A DNA stretch of 39,752 nucleotides from Oscillospiraceae bacterium (lineage in GTDB: Bacteria; Bacillota; Clostridia; Oscillospirales; Oscillospiraceae). Made by a program: the position numbers and the translations under genes. Under the pieces are notes generated by a model. That model searched no databases. It was not told the DNA's origin and was given only the letters and a program-made list of their open reading frames with translations. Numbering within the stretch: the stretch's first letter is position 1; every line of letters begins with the position of its first letter. Shown here one piece after another: positions 15,406-23,235 of the stretch. The stretch lies in the NCBI GenBank assembly GCA_020025715.1, contig JAHHRQ010000011.1:1-39752 (forward strand). The letters are read 5' to 3'.

Positions 15406-15648
15406 ATGAAAAAATTTCTGAAATTCTTTTTAGCAACACTTTTCTTTGTAGAGCTGTTCATGATTATGGGCGGCGCACATCTTGTTTATGACAGTACATA
15501 CTATCTCTATAACGGTATAGTAGTAGCGCTCCTGATTTCCGTTCTGCTTTTCGTTCTGGACTCCATGTCTCAGAAAATCGAAAAGCTGGAAAAGAAAATC
15601 GAAATTTTGGAGAACAAAGATAAAGCCGCACAGACTGACAACAAATAA
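15406..15648 (+). CDS. Small two-helix membrane protein with coiled-coil tail
   Basis: About 80 residues. Two hydrophobic segments (about 6-25 and 37-53) are followed by a heptad-patterned charged helix (MSQKIEKLEKKIEILENKDK) and a polar tail. The ATG at 15406 follows AGGGGG; a TTG two codons upstream is less likely. I do not recognise a family. The clear ribosome binding site, coding-like composition and a terminator directly after the stop support a real gene. The coiled coil would probably face the cytoplasm and suggests oligomerisation. Confidence 0.7.
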   Translation: MKKFLKFFLATLFFVELFMIMGGAHLVYDSTYYLYNGIVVALLISVLLFVLDSMSQKIEKLEKKIEILENKDKAAQTDNK

Positions 15649-15652
15649 AAAC

Positions 15653-15686
15653 AAAACTCCCGGTAAATGAATACCGGGAGTTTTTT
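15653..15686. terminator. Bidirectional terminator
   Basis: A perfect 13-bp stem, AAAACTCCCGGTA (15653-15665) with TACCGGGAGTTTT (15672-15684), has a 6-nt loop and T-rich flanks on both strands. It serves the small membrane protein gene and the convergent lipoprotein operon. Confidence 0.9.
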
Positions 15687-15731
15687 CTGCACGTTTTATG
15701 CAATTATGTAAACAGTTTTATGTGAGTCACT

Positions 15732-16118
15732 TCAAGCAATCCTCACATGTGCATCCTTTACATTGACGGAAATAACAATGTCCTCATCGGTGGGGTTTTG
15801 AACTGACACGCCGATTTTAAACCATGCATCTTTTTCAACGTCCATTTTAACTGCCATGCCGGGAGTCAGATATGCAGGCTCATAAGCGTTTTCTTCCTTA
15901 CATTCAACAGGGTGCAAAATCACTTCTGTGTCTCCCAGACCTTCTCCGGAAGTAATTGTAATCTGATTTTTAAAGGGGCAAATTTCTTCATCGGAAAATA
16001 CAAACTCCTCAGTGCTTCCCGCCGGTATGGTTATATTAACCGGCACTTCGGCACTGCCGCAGCCTTGCAGAGAGAAAAGGCAAAGGCTTAAAACGATAAA
16101 TAAAGCAAATTTTTTCAT
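15732..16118 (-). CDS. Putative lipoprotein
   Basis: 128 residues. The signal peptide MKKFALFIVLSLCLFSLQGC ends in a lipobox (L-Q-G-C, Cys20), so the protein should be lipid-anchored outside the membrane. The mature part is about 108 residues of beta-rich, acidic sequence with two further cysteines (CPFKN and ECKEEN) that could form a disulfide. No family is recognised. It ends the minus-strand run ylmH-pepT-CBM9-lipoprotein, 35 nt after the CBM9-like gene, with a TAAGGAGT binding site. Confidence 0.75.
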   Translation of the reverse strand: MKKFALFIVLSLCLFSLQGCGSAEVPVNITIPAGSTEEFVFSDEEICPFKNQITITSGEGLGDTEVILHPVECKEENAYEPAYLTPGMAVKMDVEKDAWFKIGVSVQNPTDEDIVISVNVKDAHVRIA

Positions 16119-16153
16119 AAGCCACTCCTTAGTGTTATGTGAACCGCATTATG

Positions 16154-16756
16154 TTACTTAACTATAACTAAATCTCCGAAGAATTCCGGTCTGTGAAAAT
16201 CAGGCTCCGGCACATCCACATCGTTCCACATGCCGAAGTGAGGATTGGGCAGGTCATCGCCGCAGCGGTAGAAATTGCCCTTTATAACATCCCCTGCCTG
16301 AAAGTGTTCTTTGCCGTACAAGCTTTTAACTGTGGCAAGGGGCACGAAAATTTCAAGAGTCCAGAAATCTTCATGTACTTCTGCCTTAGCTTCCGGCATT
16401 GTGTCAACTAATTCTCTGACGATCTGCCGGTTCTTTCTGCCGGTTCCGATTTTACAGTGGAGATTGCCGTTTGAGTTTGCCTCAAAATTCATGTAGCGGT
16501 CGTCTTGCTCAGGGTCGAAGTTTGCAAAAAACTCCATACAGCTGTCAAAGTGCACCGAGTCATCAGGCTCATTATGCTTTGCAACAGGCTCTTTTTCAAA
16601 GCTTTTCATCCTCACAAAAAAGCCTTTGTTTTCAATATATACAGCCTGTCCCTCAGTTTCGGGGCCCGGCTTTTCTGTCCACCGGAAGTGGAGACTGAAC
16701 TTTTCTGCAAGTTCAATCTCCTCCGGAGCTGAGACTGTTTTCAGCTCATATTTCAT
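16154..16756 (-). CDS. Carbohydrate-binding family 9-like protein
   Basis: 200 residues, a single CBM9/DOMON-like beta-sandwich: FSLHFRWTEKPGPETEGQAVY near the start, DSVHFDSCMEFFANFDPEQDDRYMNFEAN in the middle, and WTLEIFVPLATVKSLYG followed by GNFYRCGDDLPNPHFGMWND at the end. No signal peptide is visible, so unlike most CBM9 domains it seems cytoplasmic or non-classically exported. Its ATG overlaps the pepT stop codon (ATGA), giving strict translational coupling. A role in sugar or glycopeptide handling is a guess. Binding activity is not assured, since this lineage contains many stand-alone proteins of unknown function. Confidence 0.75.
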   Translation of the reverse strand: MKYELKTVSAPEEIELAEKFSLHFRWTEKPGPETEGQAVYIENKGFFVRMKSFEKEPVAKHNEPDDSVHFDSCMEFFANFDPEQDDRYMNFEANSNGNLHCKIGTGRKNRQIVRELVDTMPEAKAEVHEDFWTLEIFVPLATVKSLYGKEHFQAGDVIKGNFYRCGDDLPNPHFGMWNDVDVPEPDFHRPEFFGDLVIVK

Positions 16757-17970
16757 TTAATTATTCCCTCAAAAATGTTCAGGATCACCTTAACTGCAAC
16801 ATCCATGTCTTCAACGCAGATATGCTCGTAAGGGCCGTGGAAGGAGTAGCCGCCGGTTCCCAGGTTGGGGCAGGGCAGCCCCTTGGAGGAAAGGTTTGCG
16901 CCGTCGGTGCCGCCGCGGATAGGCTCGATGTGAGGCTCGATTCCTGCCTTTTCAATGGCAGTCTTTGCAAGCTCCACAACTTCCATGTGGTCTTTTATAA
17001 ACTCAGCCATGTTGGAATACTGCTCCTTAATTGTCAGAACAGTAGTTCCCTCGCCGTACTTTTCGTTTATAAGCTTCTCAATGTGGCGCAGGCAGTTTTC
17101 TCTGGCCTTGAAGCTCTCCTTGTTGTGGTCGCGGACAATGTACTTCAATATTGCCTTTTCAACGTTGCCCTGCATATCGGTCAGGTGGAAGAAGCCCTCG
17201 TAATTCTCGGTTCTGGAGGGAATGTCACCGGCGGGCAGCATGGAGTTAATCTCCATAGCAACAAGGCTTGCATTTATCATTACGTCTTTAGCAGAGCCGG
17301 GGTGAACGTTAAAGCCGTTAACCTCAAACTCAGCGCCGGAGGCGTTGAAGGTCTCGTAAGCAAGCTCGTTAAGCTCGCCGCCGTCCATGGTGTATGCAAA
17401 ATCTGCGCCCAGCTTTTTAATATCCAGCAGGTCTGCGCCGTGGCCGATTTCCTCATCGGGAGTGAAGCAGACTGCTATTCTGCCGTGGGGCAGGTTCTTA
17501 TTTATGATTTCCTCACATGCGGTGAGGATTTCGGCTACACCGGCCTTATCGTCTGCGCCAAGAAGAGTAGTTCCGTCGGTGCAGATAAGGGTCTTTCCCT
17601 TCATCTCGGAAAGTTCGGGGAATTTATCGGGAGAAAGAATTCTTCCGCTCTCACCCAGCTTTACTTCTCCGCCGTCATAGTTTTCAATGATCTGAGGATT
17701 TACATTTTCACCTGAAAAATCAGGCGCAGTATCAATATGTGCAATAAGACCTACGCACTTCTTATCTTCCATTCCTGCGCTTGCAGGTACAAAGCCGTAA
17801 ACATATGCGTGTTCATCTACCTCCACGCCCTCCATGCCCATGGCCTTCATTTCCTCGCAGAGCAGATTGCTCAGGTCAAACTGACGCCGGGTGCTGGGGG
17901 TCTGCTGTCCTTCTTCGTCACTGGTGGTATAAACTTTTACATACTTTAAAAGTCTTTCGTATGCTCTCAT
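16753..17970 (-). CDS. pepT: Peptidase T (tripeptide aminopeptidase)
   Basis: 405 residues, the M20B length. Zinc ligands and catalytic residues are visible: His78 and Asp80 in LIAHIDTAPD, the LLGADDKAGVAEIL metal motif, TPDEEIGHGAD with the catalytic Glu pair, the dimerisation domain in the middle, and the C-terminal IRGGTDGANLSSKGLPCPNLGTGGYSFHGPYE. It removes the N-terminal residue of tripeptides in the cytoplasm. The ATG follows CGGAGGAAA and lies 15 nt after the ylmH stop. It is translationally coupled to the CBM9-like gene. Confidence 0.97.
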   Translation of the reverse strand: MRAYERLLKYVKVYTTSDEEGQQTPSTRRQFDLSNLLCEEMKAMGMEGVEVDEHAYVYGFVPASAGMEDKKCVGLIAHIDTAPDFSGENVNPQIIENYDGGEVKLGESGRILSPDKFPELSEMKGKTLICTDGTTLLGADDKAGVAEILTACEEIINKNLPHGRIAVCFTPDEEIGHGADLLDIKKLGADFAYTMDGGELNELAYETFNASGAEFEVNGFNVHPGSAKDVMINASLVAMEINSMLPAGDIPSRTENYEGFFHLTDMQGNVEKAILKYIVRDHNKESFKARENCLRHIEKLINEKYGEGTTVLTIKEQYSNMAEFIKDHMEVVELAKTAIEKAGIEPHIEPIRGGTDGANLSSKGLPCPNLGTGGYSFHGPYEHICVEDMDVAVKVILNIFEGIIK

Positions 17971-17985
17971 AATATTTTCCTCCGT

Positions 17986-18732
17986 TTATTTGTAGATTAT
18001 TGTATTTATAAACAGCCGTCCTTTTTTGGACATACCGCCGTTTTCACATATTTTTGCTTTGCCCGCTCCTTTAAGGGATATTATATCACCCTCGGCAATG
18101 GCTTTGTCGTTTTTAAGGCACTCCTCGTAATTAAGGCTTACATTTCCCGCCGCAATCTGCTTTACGGCCTCCGTCCTTGAAATTCTGAAAAGGCCGGTAA
18201 GCACAGCATCAAGCCGCGGGCTCATCACCGTAAAGCTTCGCTCCTCGGTTTTAATTTCCGGCAGAAGAAGTTCATTTATGGAAACCTCCTGCGCCTTAAC
18301 TGCGTATCTGCCTACTTTTTCAATCCCCAGCAGATGATTTAAAACCGTAGGCATACAGAACACATAGGCATCATTTCCCGAAAGCCTAATATCACCAAGC
18401 CTTGAACGGTCAATTCCCATGCCCAGAAGTGCACCCATATAGTCTCTGTGTCCCGGAGAACCGAAAGGACAGGAAAGCTTTATGGCCTTAATGTATTCCG
18501 AAAAATCCACATCCTCAGTCTCCATATAAAAGGGCAGGAAAAAAGCTTTCTTTCTCTCGCAGCTCTCGTGGCCGCCGAACATGCAGAGCTTTACATCGGC
18601 TCTGTTTTTAAAATGCTTTTCAGCCTTATAGCTCTCGGCGGGAGTTAAAAACACGCTGTCGGTAACGGAACTGTATTTTTCAGCCCTCTCCCCCAGCTCC
18701 TCCAGCCGCTTTATAAGTTCATCCTTTTCCAT
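17986..18732 (-). CDS. ylmH: S4-domain RNA-binding protein YlmH
   Basis: 248 residues, the YlmH length. The N-terminal half has AEKYSSVTDSVFLTPAE and MFGGHESCERKKAFFLPFY, typical of YlmH. The middle contains DYMGALLGMGIDRSRLGDI, and the C-terminal S4 domain reads SPRLDAVLTGLFRISRTEAVKQIAAGNVSLN. YlmH is usually found in the sepF/divIVA division region of Gram-positives. In B. subtilis it has been linked to ribosome-associated quality control. Here the gene instead overlaps the end of a GTPase-nuclease fusion by 14 nt, with an AAGGTGA binding site inside that gene. Confidence 0.92.
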   Translation of the reverse strand: MEKDELIKRLEELGERAEKYSSVTDSVFLTPAESYKAEKHFKNRADVKLCMFGGHESCERKKAFFLPFYMETEDVDFSEYIKAIKLSCPFGSPGHRDYMGALLGMGIDRSRLGDIRLSGNDAYVFCMPTVLNHLLGIEKVGRYAVKAQEVSINELLLPEIKTEERSFTVMSPRLDAVLTGLFRISRTEAVKQIAAGNVSLNYEECLKNDKAIAEGDIISLKGAGKAKICENGGMSKKGRLFINTIIYK

Positions 18733-21313
18733 CTTTCACCTTCGTTTTGTGGGCGCTCTGATTGGTCTCTTGCAGCAGCTTTTCTATCTGCTCCTCTGTC
18801 CATTTAAGTTCTGCAATAAACTCCTTTGAGGAAGTTCGCAAAACACCTGAATGGAGAGCCGAAAGCCGTATCAGATTATCGCTTGTAATAACTCTCACCC
18901 TGTAATTTCTGCCTATTTCATAAGCAAGGCGCTCTATGTAGGCATCCGCAGTCTCCCCGTCCTTAGTGAATGCCACGTGGATATTGTGAAATTCTTCCCT
19001 TGAGCCGGGATTTCCCGGAGTACGGAAACCATCGAACACCAATGCAAGCTCCGCTTTTGTATAGCCGCAGTAGTTTGAGAGTATATCTTTAAGTCTGCTT
19101 CTGGCCAAATCCAGATTTTCCCCTGCAAGCTCCTTCAGCTCATCCCATGCGAAAATCAGGTTATAGCCGTCAACGATTATGTAGTTTTTCTTTTCTATCG
19201 CCGGTTTTACCGTGGCGGGAGCTTCGTTTCTTATGGGGCTTTTATATTGCGGCCGTCTTATAGGGCCGAATTCCCGCTCCATTATTTCTTCAAGCTCTCT
19301 GTCGTCAATGCTCATCTGCCGCCGTGCTCTGAGCTTCTGAGGCTCCTGCTCTGCCTTTTCCGCAAGGCAGCTGTCAAGGTGCATATAATCTTTCACCTGG
19401 TCCCATTTTACGTTAAATCCGGCACCATGGGCACAGAAAACGGAATCCGGCGTATTTTCAAGGTCGCTTTCCGGGTCGTAGCCTATCTGTTTTACGACCT
19501 CGTCCTGCTTCTTGCAGGGGAAATATCCTCCCGGCTGTAAAGACAGTCTGCCTCTGCCGTGGCTGTATGCCAAAAGCTCTTCGGAATAGCCGTTCATGGC
19601 TGAAACCGGGGCAAGGCCTGTAATCTCCATCATTTCTCCCCGCTCCTCAGGAGAAGAAAATTCTCCGTTCATGGTGCGGATGTCACTGATTGCTCTGCCT
19701 ATCTGTTCAGGAGGCAGTTGGAGAGAGAATTTATAATAAGGCTCCAGCAAAATCATTTTTGCCCCCATCATGCCCTGCCGTATGGCTCTGTAAACCGCCT
19801 GTCTGAAATCTCCGCCCTCGGTGTGCTTTAAATGTGCTCTGCCGGAGGCAATGGTGATTTTCATGTCGGTTATAGGAGAACCTGTCAGGGTTCCCAGATG
19901 ATGCTTTTCGGCTATATTGGTCATTATAAGCCTTTGCCAGTTTCTATCAAGCACATCTTCTGAACAAATTGAAGAAATTTGAATTCCACTGCCTCTGGGG
20001 AGAGGTTCAAGGATAAGATGCACTTCCGCATAGTGGCGCAGCGGCTCAAAATGGCCTATGCCCTCAGCCTTTTCTCCGATAGTCTCCCGATACATTATGT
20101 GGCCGGAATCAAGGCTTATATCCAGATCAAAGCGGCTTTTCACAAGGCTTATGAAAATTTCCGTCTGAACCTTGCCCATAAGCTCAACAGAGATTTTCTT
20201 AGTTTTTTCGTTCCAGACTATATTTAGCTCCGGGTCTTCCTCCTGCAAAAGCCGGAGTTTGGGAATAACCACAGCAGGGTCAACGCCCTGAGGTAATGTA
20301 ATTCTGTAACTGAGTACGCTTTTGCTCAGCGGCTCTGCCGTGTCAGTTTCCGCACCTATTCCCTGACCCGGATAAGTTTCCGTAAGACCGGTAACTGCAC
20401 AGACCTGCCCTGAAAAGACTTCATCGGCCTGAGTGAATTTTTCTCCCGAATAAAGCCTTATCTGGTTTATCTTTTCCTCTTTTGTCTCGCCCTTTGAGTT
20501 TTTATATTTAAGAAGGGTTCTGGGCTTTAAGGAACCGCCGGTTATTTTCATGTAACTCAGCCGCTCGCCCTTAAAATCTCTGCCTATTTTATAAACCTTA
20601 GCGCCGAATTCTTTTCCCTTGGCTTTGGAAACTGCGTATTTATCAACAGCCTCCAAAAGTTCGGAAACACCGTCCATTTTAAGTCCTGAGCCGAAAAAGC
20701 AGGGAAAAAGCTTTCTTTCGGATATGAGCTCAGATATATCATCAGCACTCAGCTTTCCGTTTTCCAGATACTTTTCCATAGCCCACTCGGTATGAAGTGC
20801 CGCCTGCTCCTGAAAATCAACTGAATTTTCGTCCATTATGAGACAGCAGTCGCTGAGCTTATTTTGAAGCTCTGCTATAATTTTTTCCCCGTCAGTGTCC
20901 GGCAGGTCCATTTTTGAAACAAATATAAACACCGGCAGTTCATATCTCCGCAGAAGCCTCCATAGAGTTTCGGTGTGAGCCTGAACGCCGTCAGTTCCGC
21001 TTATAACAAGCACCGCACAGTCTAAAATCTGCAAACTTCTCTCCGTCTCCGCAGAAAAATCCGCATGTCCCGGCGTATCAAGAAGCGTAACATTGCTGTT
21101 AGGAAGCTCAAAGACAGCCTGCTTTGAAAAAATGGTAATTCCCCTTGAGCGCTCCAGCTCATGGTTATCCAGAAAGCTGTCTCTGTGGTCAACTCTGCCC
21201 GGATTTTTGATTTTTCCGGTAAGGTACAGCATGGCTTCGGAAAGCGTGGTCTTTCCTGCATCAACATGAGCAAGAAGCCCTATGCTCAGTGCCTTTTTTC
21301 TTGTATTATCCAT
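18719..21313 (-). CDS. TetM/EF-G-like GTPase fused to a Rae1/YacP-type NYN nuclease domain
   Basis: 864 residues, over 200 longer than TetM. G1 AHVDAGKTT (15-23), G3 DTPGHADF (79-86), G4 as SKMD instead of NKxD (133-136) and G5 GSGL (208-211) mark a translational GTPase, followed by EF-G-like domains II-V. The domain V segment near residue 570 reads GLAPVSAMNGY...GRGRLSLQPGGYFP. TetM's domain IV tip YSPVS is not seen; the matching stretch is GRAHLKHTEGGDF. After a linker, residues about 708-850 are a YacP/Rae1-type NYN/PIN domain with four acidic residues kept: Asp715 (VDGYN), Asp761 (VFDG), Asp790 (ETADAYIE), Asp812 (TSD). It probably binds ribosomes and cleaves RNA there; tetracycline resistance is not implied. 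Confidence 0.9.
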   Translation of the reverse strand: MDNTRKKALSIGLLAHVDAGKTTLSEAMLYLTGKIKNPGRVDHRDSFLDNHELERSRGITIFSKQAVFELPNSNVTLLDTPGHADFSAETERSLQILDCAVLVISGTDGVQAHTETLWRLLRRYELPVFIFVSKMDLPDTDGEKIIAELQNKLSDCCLIMDENSVDFQEQAALHTEWAMEKYLENGKLSADDISELISERKLFPCFFGSGLKMDGVSELLEAVDKYAVSKAKGKEFGAKVYKIGRDFKGERLSYMKITGGSLKPRTLLKYKNSKGETKEEKINQIRLYSGEKFTQADEVFSGQVCAVTGLTETYPGQGIGAETDTAEPLSKSVLSYRITLPQGVDPAVVIPKLRLLQEEDPELNIVWNEKTKKISVELMGKVQTEIFISLVKSRFDLDISLDSGHIMYRETIGEKAEGIGHFEPLRHYAEVHLILEPLPRGSGIQISSICSEDVLDRNWQRLIMTNIAEKHHLGTLTGSPITDMKITIASGRAHLKHTEGGDFRQAVYRAIRQGMMGAKMILLEPYYKFSLQLPPEQIGRAISDIRTMNGEFSSPEERGEMMEITGLAPVSAMNGYSEELLAYSHGRGRLSLQPGGYFPCKKQDEVVKQIGYDPESDLENTPDSVFCAHGAGFNVKWDQVKDYMHLDSCLAEKAEQEPQKLRARRQMSIDDRELEEIMEREFGPIRRPQYKSPIRNEAPATVKPAIEKKNYIIVDGYNLIFAWDELKELAGENLDLARSRLKDILSNYCGYTKAELALVFDGFRTPGNPGSREEFHNIHVAFTKDGETADAYIERLAYEIGRNYRVRVITSDNLIRLSALHSGVLRTSSKEFIAELKWTEEQIEKLLQETNQSAHKTKVKDGKG

Positions 21314-21351
21314 TAAAAGGAGTCCCCTCCTGTAATAAACTTTTTCTATTC

Positions 21352-21381
21352 AGTATAACACATCTAACCTCAAAAAGTCGA
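21352..21381 (-). promoter_or_regulatory. Promoter of the GTPase-nuclease/ylmH/pepT run
   Basis: On the minus strand TCGACT (21381-21376) and TATACT (21357-21352) are spaced by 18 nt, and TGT precedes the -10 (extended -10). The -35 lies at the edge of a 25-bp AT-rich block (21373-21397) repeated almost exactly at 28997-29021. Confidence 0.7.
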
Positions 21382-21450
21382 TAATAATGTTTTTTAATTC
21401 CATTTCTGTATTGTTTAGTAAGTTTATATAACTTTTAAGATGTTGAAAAA

Positions 21451-21483
21451 ATCCTCCTGCATGACTCAACCATGCAGGAGGAT
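21451..21483 (-). terminator. Terminator of the ABC transporter operon
   Basis: A perfect 13-bp stem, ATCCTCCTGCATG (21451-21463) with CATGCAGGAGGAT (21471-21483), has a 7-nt loop and is followed on the minus strand by TTTTTT. It begins 7 nt after the last ABC gene's stop. Confidence 0.92.
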
Positions 21484-21489
21484 AATTTT

Positions 21490-23235
21490 TTAAATCTGCC
21501 AGCCCTCGGTTTTCCGCCTGATTTCGATAAAACGCCGGTATATGCCGTCTCGGGCTATAAGCTCGGCGTGGGTTCCCCGCTCAGCGATTCTGCCGTTTTC
21601 AACCACCAGTATCTGGTCTGCATTTTCAATGGTAGCCAGTCTGTGGGCAATGGTAATAAGGGTCTTGCCCTTTGTAAGCTCCGAAATTGCAGCTTGAATA
21701 AGATGCTCATTTTCCGGGTCTACGCTTGCAGTGGCCTCATCCAGAATGACAATGGGCGCATTTTTAAGCAATGCTCTTGCAATAGAAATGCGCTGCTTTT
21801 CGCCCCCTGACAAGGTGCCGCCCCCTTCACCGATTACGGTGTCGTAGCCCTCAGGCAGAGACATAATGAAGTCGTGGCACCGTGCTTTTTTCGCCGCCTC
21901 TATCATTTCTTCCTCAGTGGCATCGGCTTTTCCGAAGCATATGTTATTGCGTATAGTGTCATGGAACAGGTAAACATTCTGAAATACCATGGAGATGTTT
22001 GAAAGCAGGCTGTTGCAGCTGAGTTTTCTTATATCCGTGCCGCCTATGCTTATCTGTCCCCTGTCCACATCGTAAAATCTGGCAAGCAGTCTGCAAATAG
22101 TGGTTTTTCCACCGCCGGAGGGGCCGACAATGGCGGTGGTGCTGCCCTCCGGTATATTAAAGCTTACATCATGGAGTACCTGACGTGTTTCGTAGCCGAA
22201 GTCAACATTTTTAAATTCAACATCGTAGTGCTGAAGCTTTATGTCTTTTCCGTCCTCGTCAATAAACTCCGCCTTTTCGATTTCATCCAGCTTATCCATA
22301 GCCGCCTTTATAAGCTGCATTGTGTGGGCACCGTTCTGCACCAGTTCCTGCTGAGAGTACATAACAAAGGAGAAAATAGCCATCATCAGGAAAATATGCA
22401 GGGGCATACTTCCATTGATTGCAAGAATCGATGAAACCAGCAGAACCCCCACAGAGCCCAGTTTACAGGCAATAAGATGCGCCGCATTTACCCAGATATA
22501 GTCTTTTTCAATTTTGAGATTTATATCTTTGTGCTCTTTGAAAGCATTGCCGACGTTTTTCGCTGCAGCTCCCTCACGTCCGTAGGACTTGGCAACCGAA
22601 ACTCCCCGGACAAATTCCAGCACAGCGGAAATCATTTTGTCATTTGCTTTCTGGTGTGGTACTGCATTTTTTTCGCTGTTACGGCTGAGTATGGTGAGAA
22701 AAATTGTGGAGAGTATCAGTCCTGCCAAAGCCGCCAGCGCCGCCTGCCAGCAGAAAAACAGCATACAGAGGATCATGGCACCCATATGGATATATGCACC
22801 CACAATGGTGTTTGTCATGTTCATTGCGTACATTTCAAAAACAGAAAGGTCGGTTGTAACAGCGCCGGTAAGGTCACCGGTGTTGTTTCGGTCGAAAAAG
22901 CCAAGGCTTACCCATTTTAAAATATCACCTATCTTAACCCGCTCCTCTGCGGTTTTTTCATAGGCAATGCTCTCCTGAAATATCGACCGCAGATAGGAAA
23001 ATAAAAATCTTCCGCCAATGGCAGCGACCATGAAAAGCAGCGCCCAGAGTGCGTGTATGGGTTTTAACACAAATTCTCCCCTGCTGTCTTTTATCATCAG
23101 GTCAAGAAATACCGCTGCGCCCATAATAGGCATTGCTATAAAAATGCTGTTCAGAAATGACCAGAGAAAGCCCCAGTACATTCTCTTTTTATATTCTCCG
23201 GTCCAGTTTATAATTCTTCCCGCTGTTTTAAACAT
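21490..23235 (-). CDS. Exporter-fold ABC half-transporter, second subunit
   Basis: 581 residues: six membrane helices (to about 310) then an ABC domain. Walker A GPSGGGKTT, the signature LSGGEKQRISIARAL, Walker B PIVILDEATASVDPENE and the H-loop ITIAHRL are present. It overlaps the upstream half-transporter by 8 nt, so the two probably form a heterodimer. The DPENE form of the D-loop resembles my recollection of YbtPQ/IrtAB-type proteins, which have an exporter fold but take up siderophores; that transport direction is an inference. It is the last gene of the ECF-AraC-ABC run and is followed at once by a strong terminator. Confidence 0.9.
   Translation of the reverse strand: MFKTAGRIINWTGEYKKRMYWGFLWSFLNSIFIAMPIMGAAVFLDLMIKDSRGEFVLKPIHALWALLFMVAAIGGRFLFSYLRSIFQESIAYEKTAEERVKIGDILKWVSLGFFDRNNTGDLTGAVTTDLSVFEMYAMNMTNTIVGAYIHMGAMILCMLFFCWQAALAALAGLILSTIFLTILSRNSEKNAVPHQKANDKMISAVLEFVRGVSVAKSYGREGAAAKNVGNAFKEHKDINLKIEKDYIWVNAAHLIACKLGSVGVLLVSSILAINGSMPLHIFLMMAIFSFVMYSQQELVQNGAHTMQLIKAAMDKLDEIEKAEFIDEDGKDIKLQHYDVEFKNVDFGYETRQVLHDVSFNIPEGSTTAIVGPSGGGKTTICRLLARFYDVDRGQISIGGTDIRKLSCNSLLSNISMVFQNVYLFHDTIRNNICFGKADATEEEMIEAAKKARCHDFIMSLPEGYDTVIGEGGGTLSGGEKQRISIARALLKNAPIVILDEATASVDPENEHLIQAAISELTKGKTLITIAHRLATIENADQILVVENGRIAERGTHAELIARDGIYRRFIEIRRKTEGWQI

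Noticed and set aside
18719..21313. Tetracycline resistance (ribosomal protection) gene
   Set aside because: The GTPase is TetM-like, but the TetM domain IV tip motif is missing, a nuclease domain is fused, and there is no mobile-element context.
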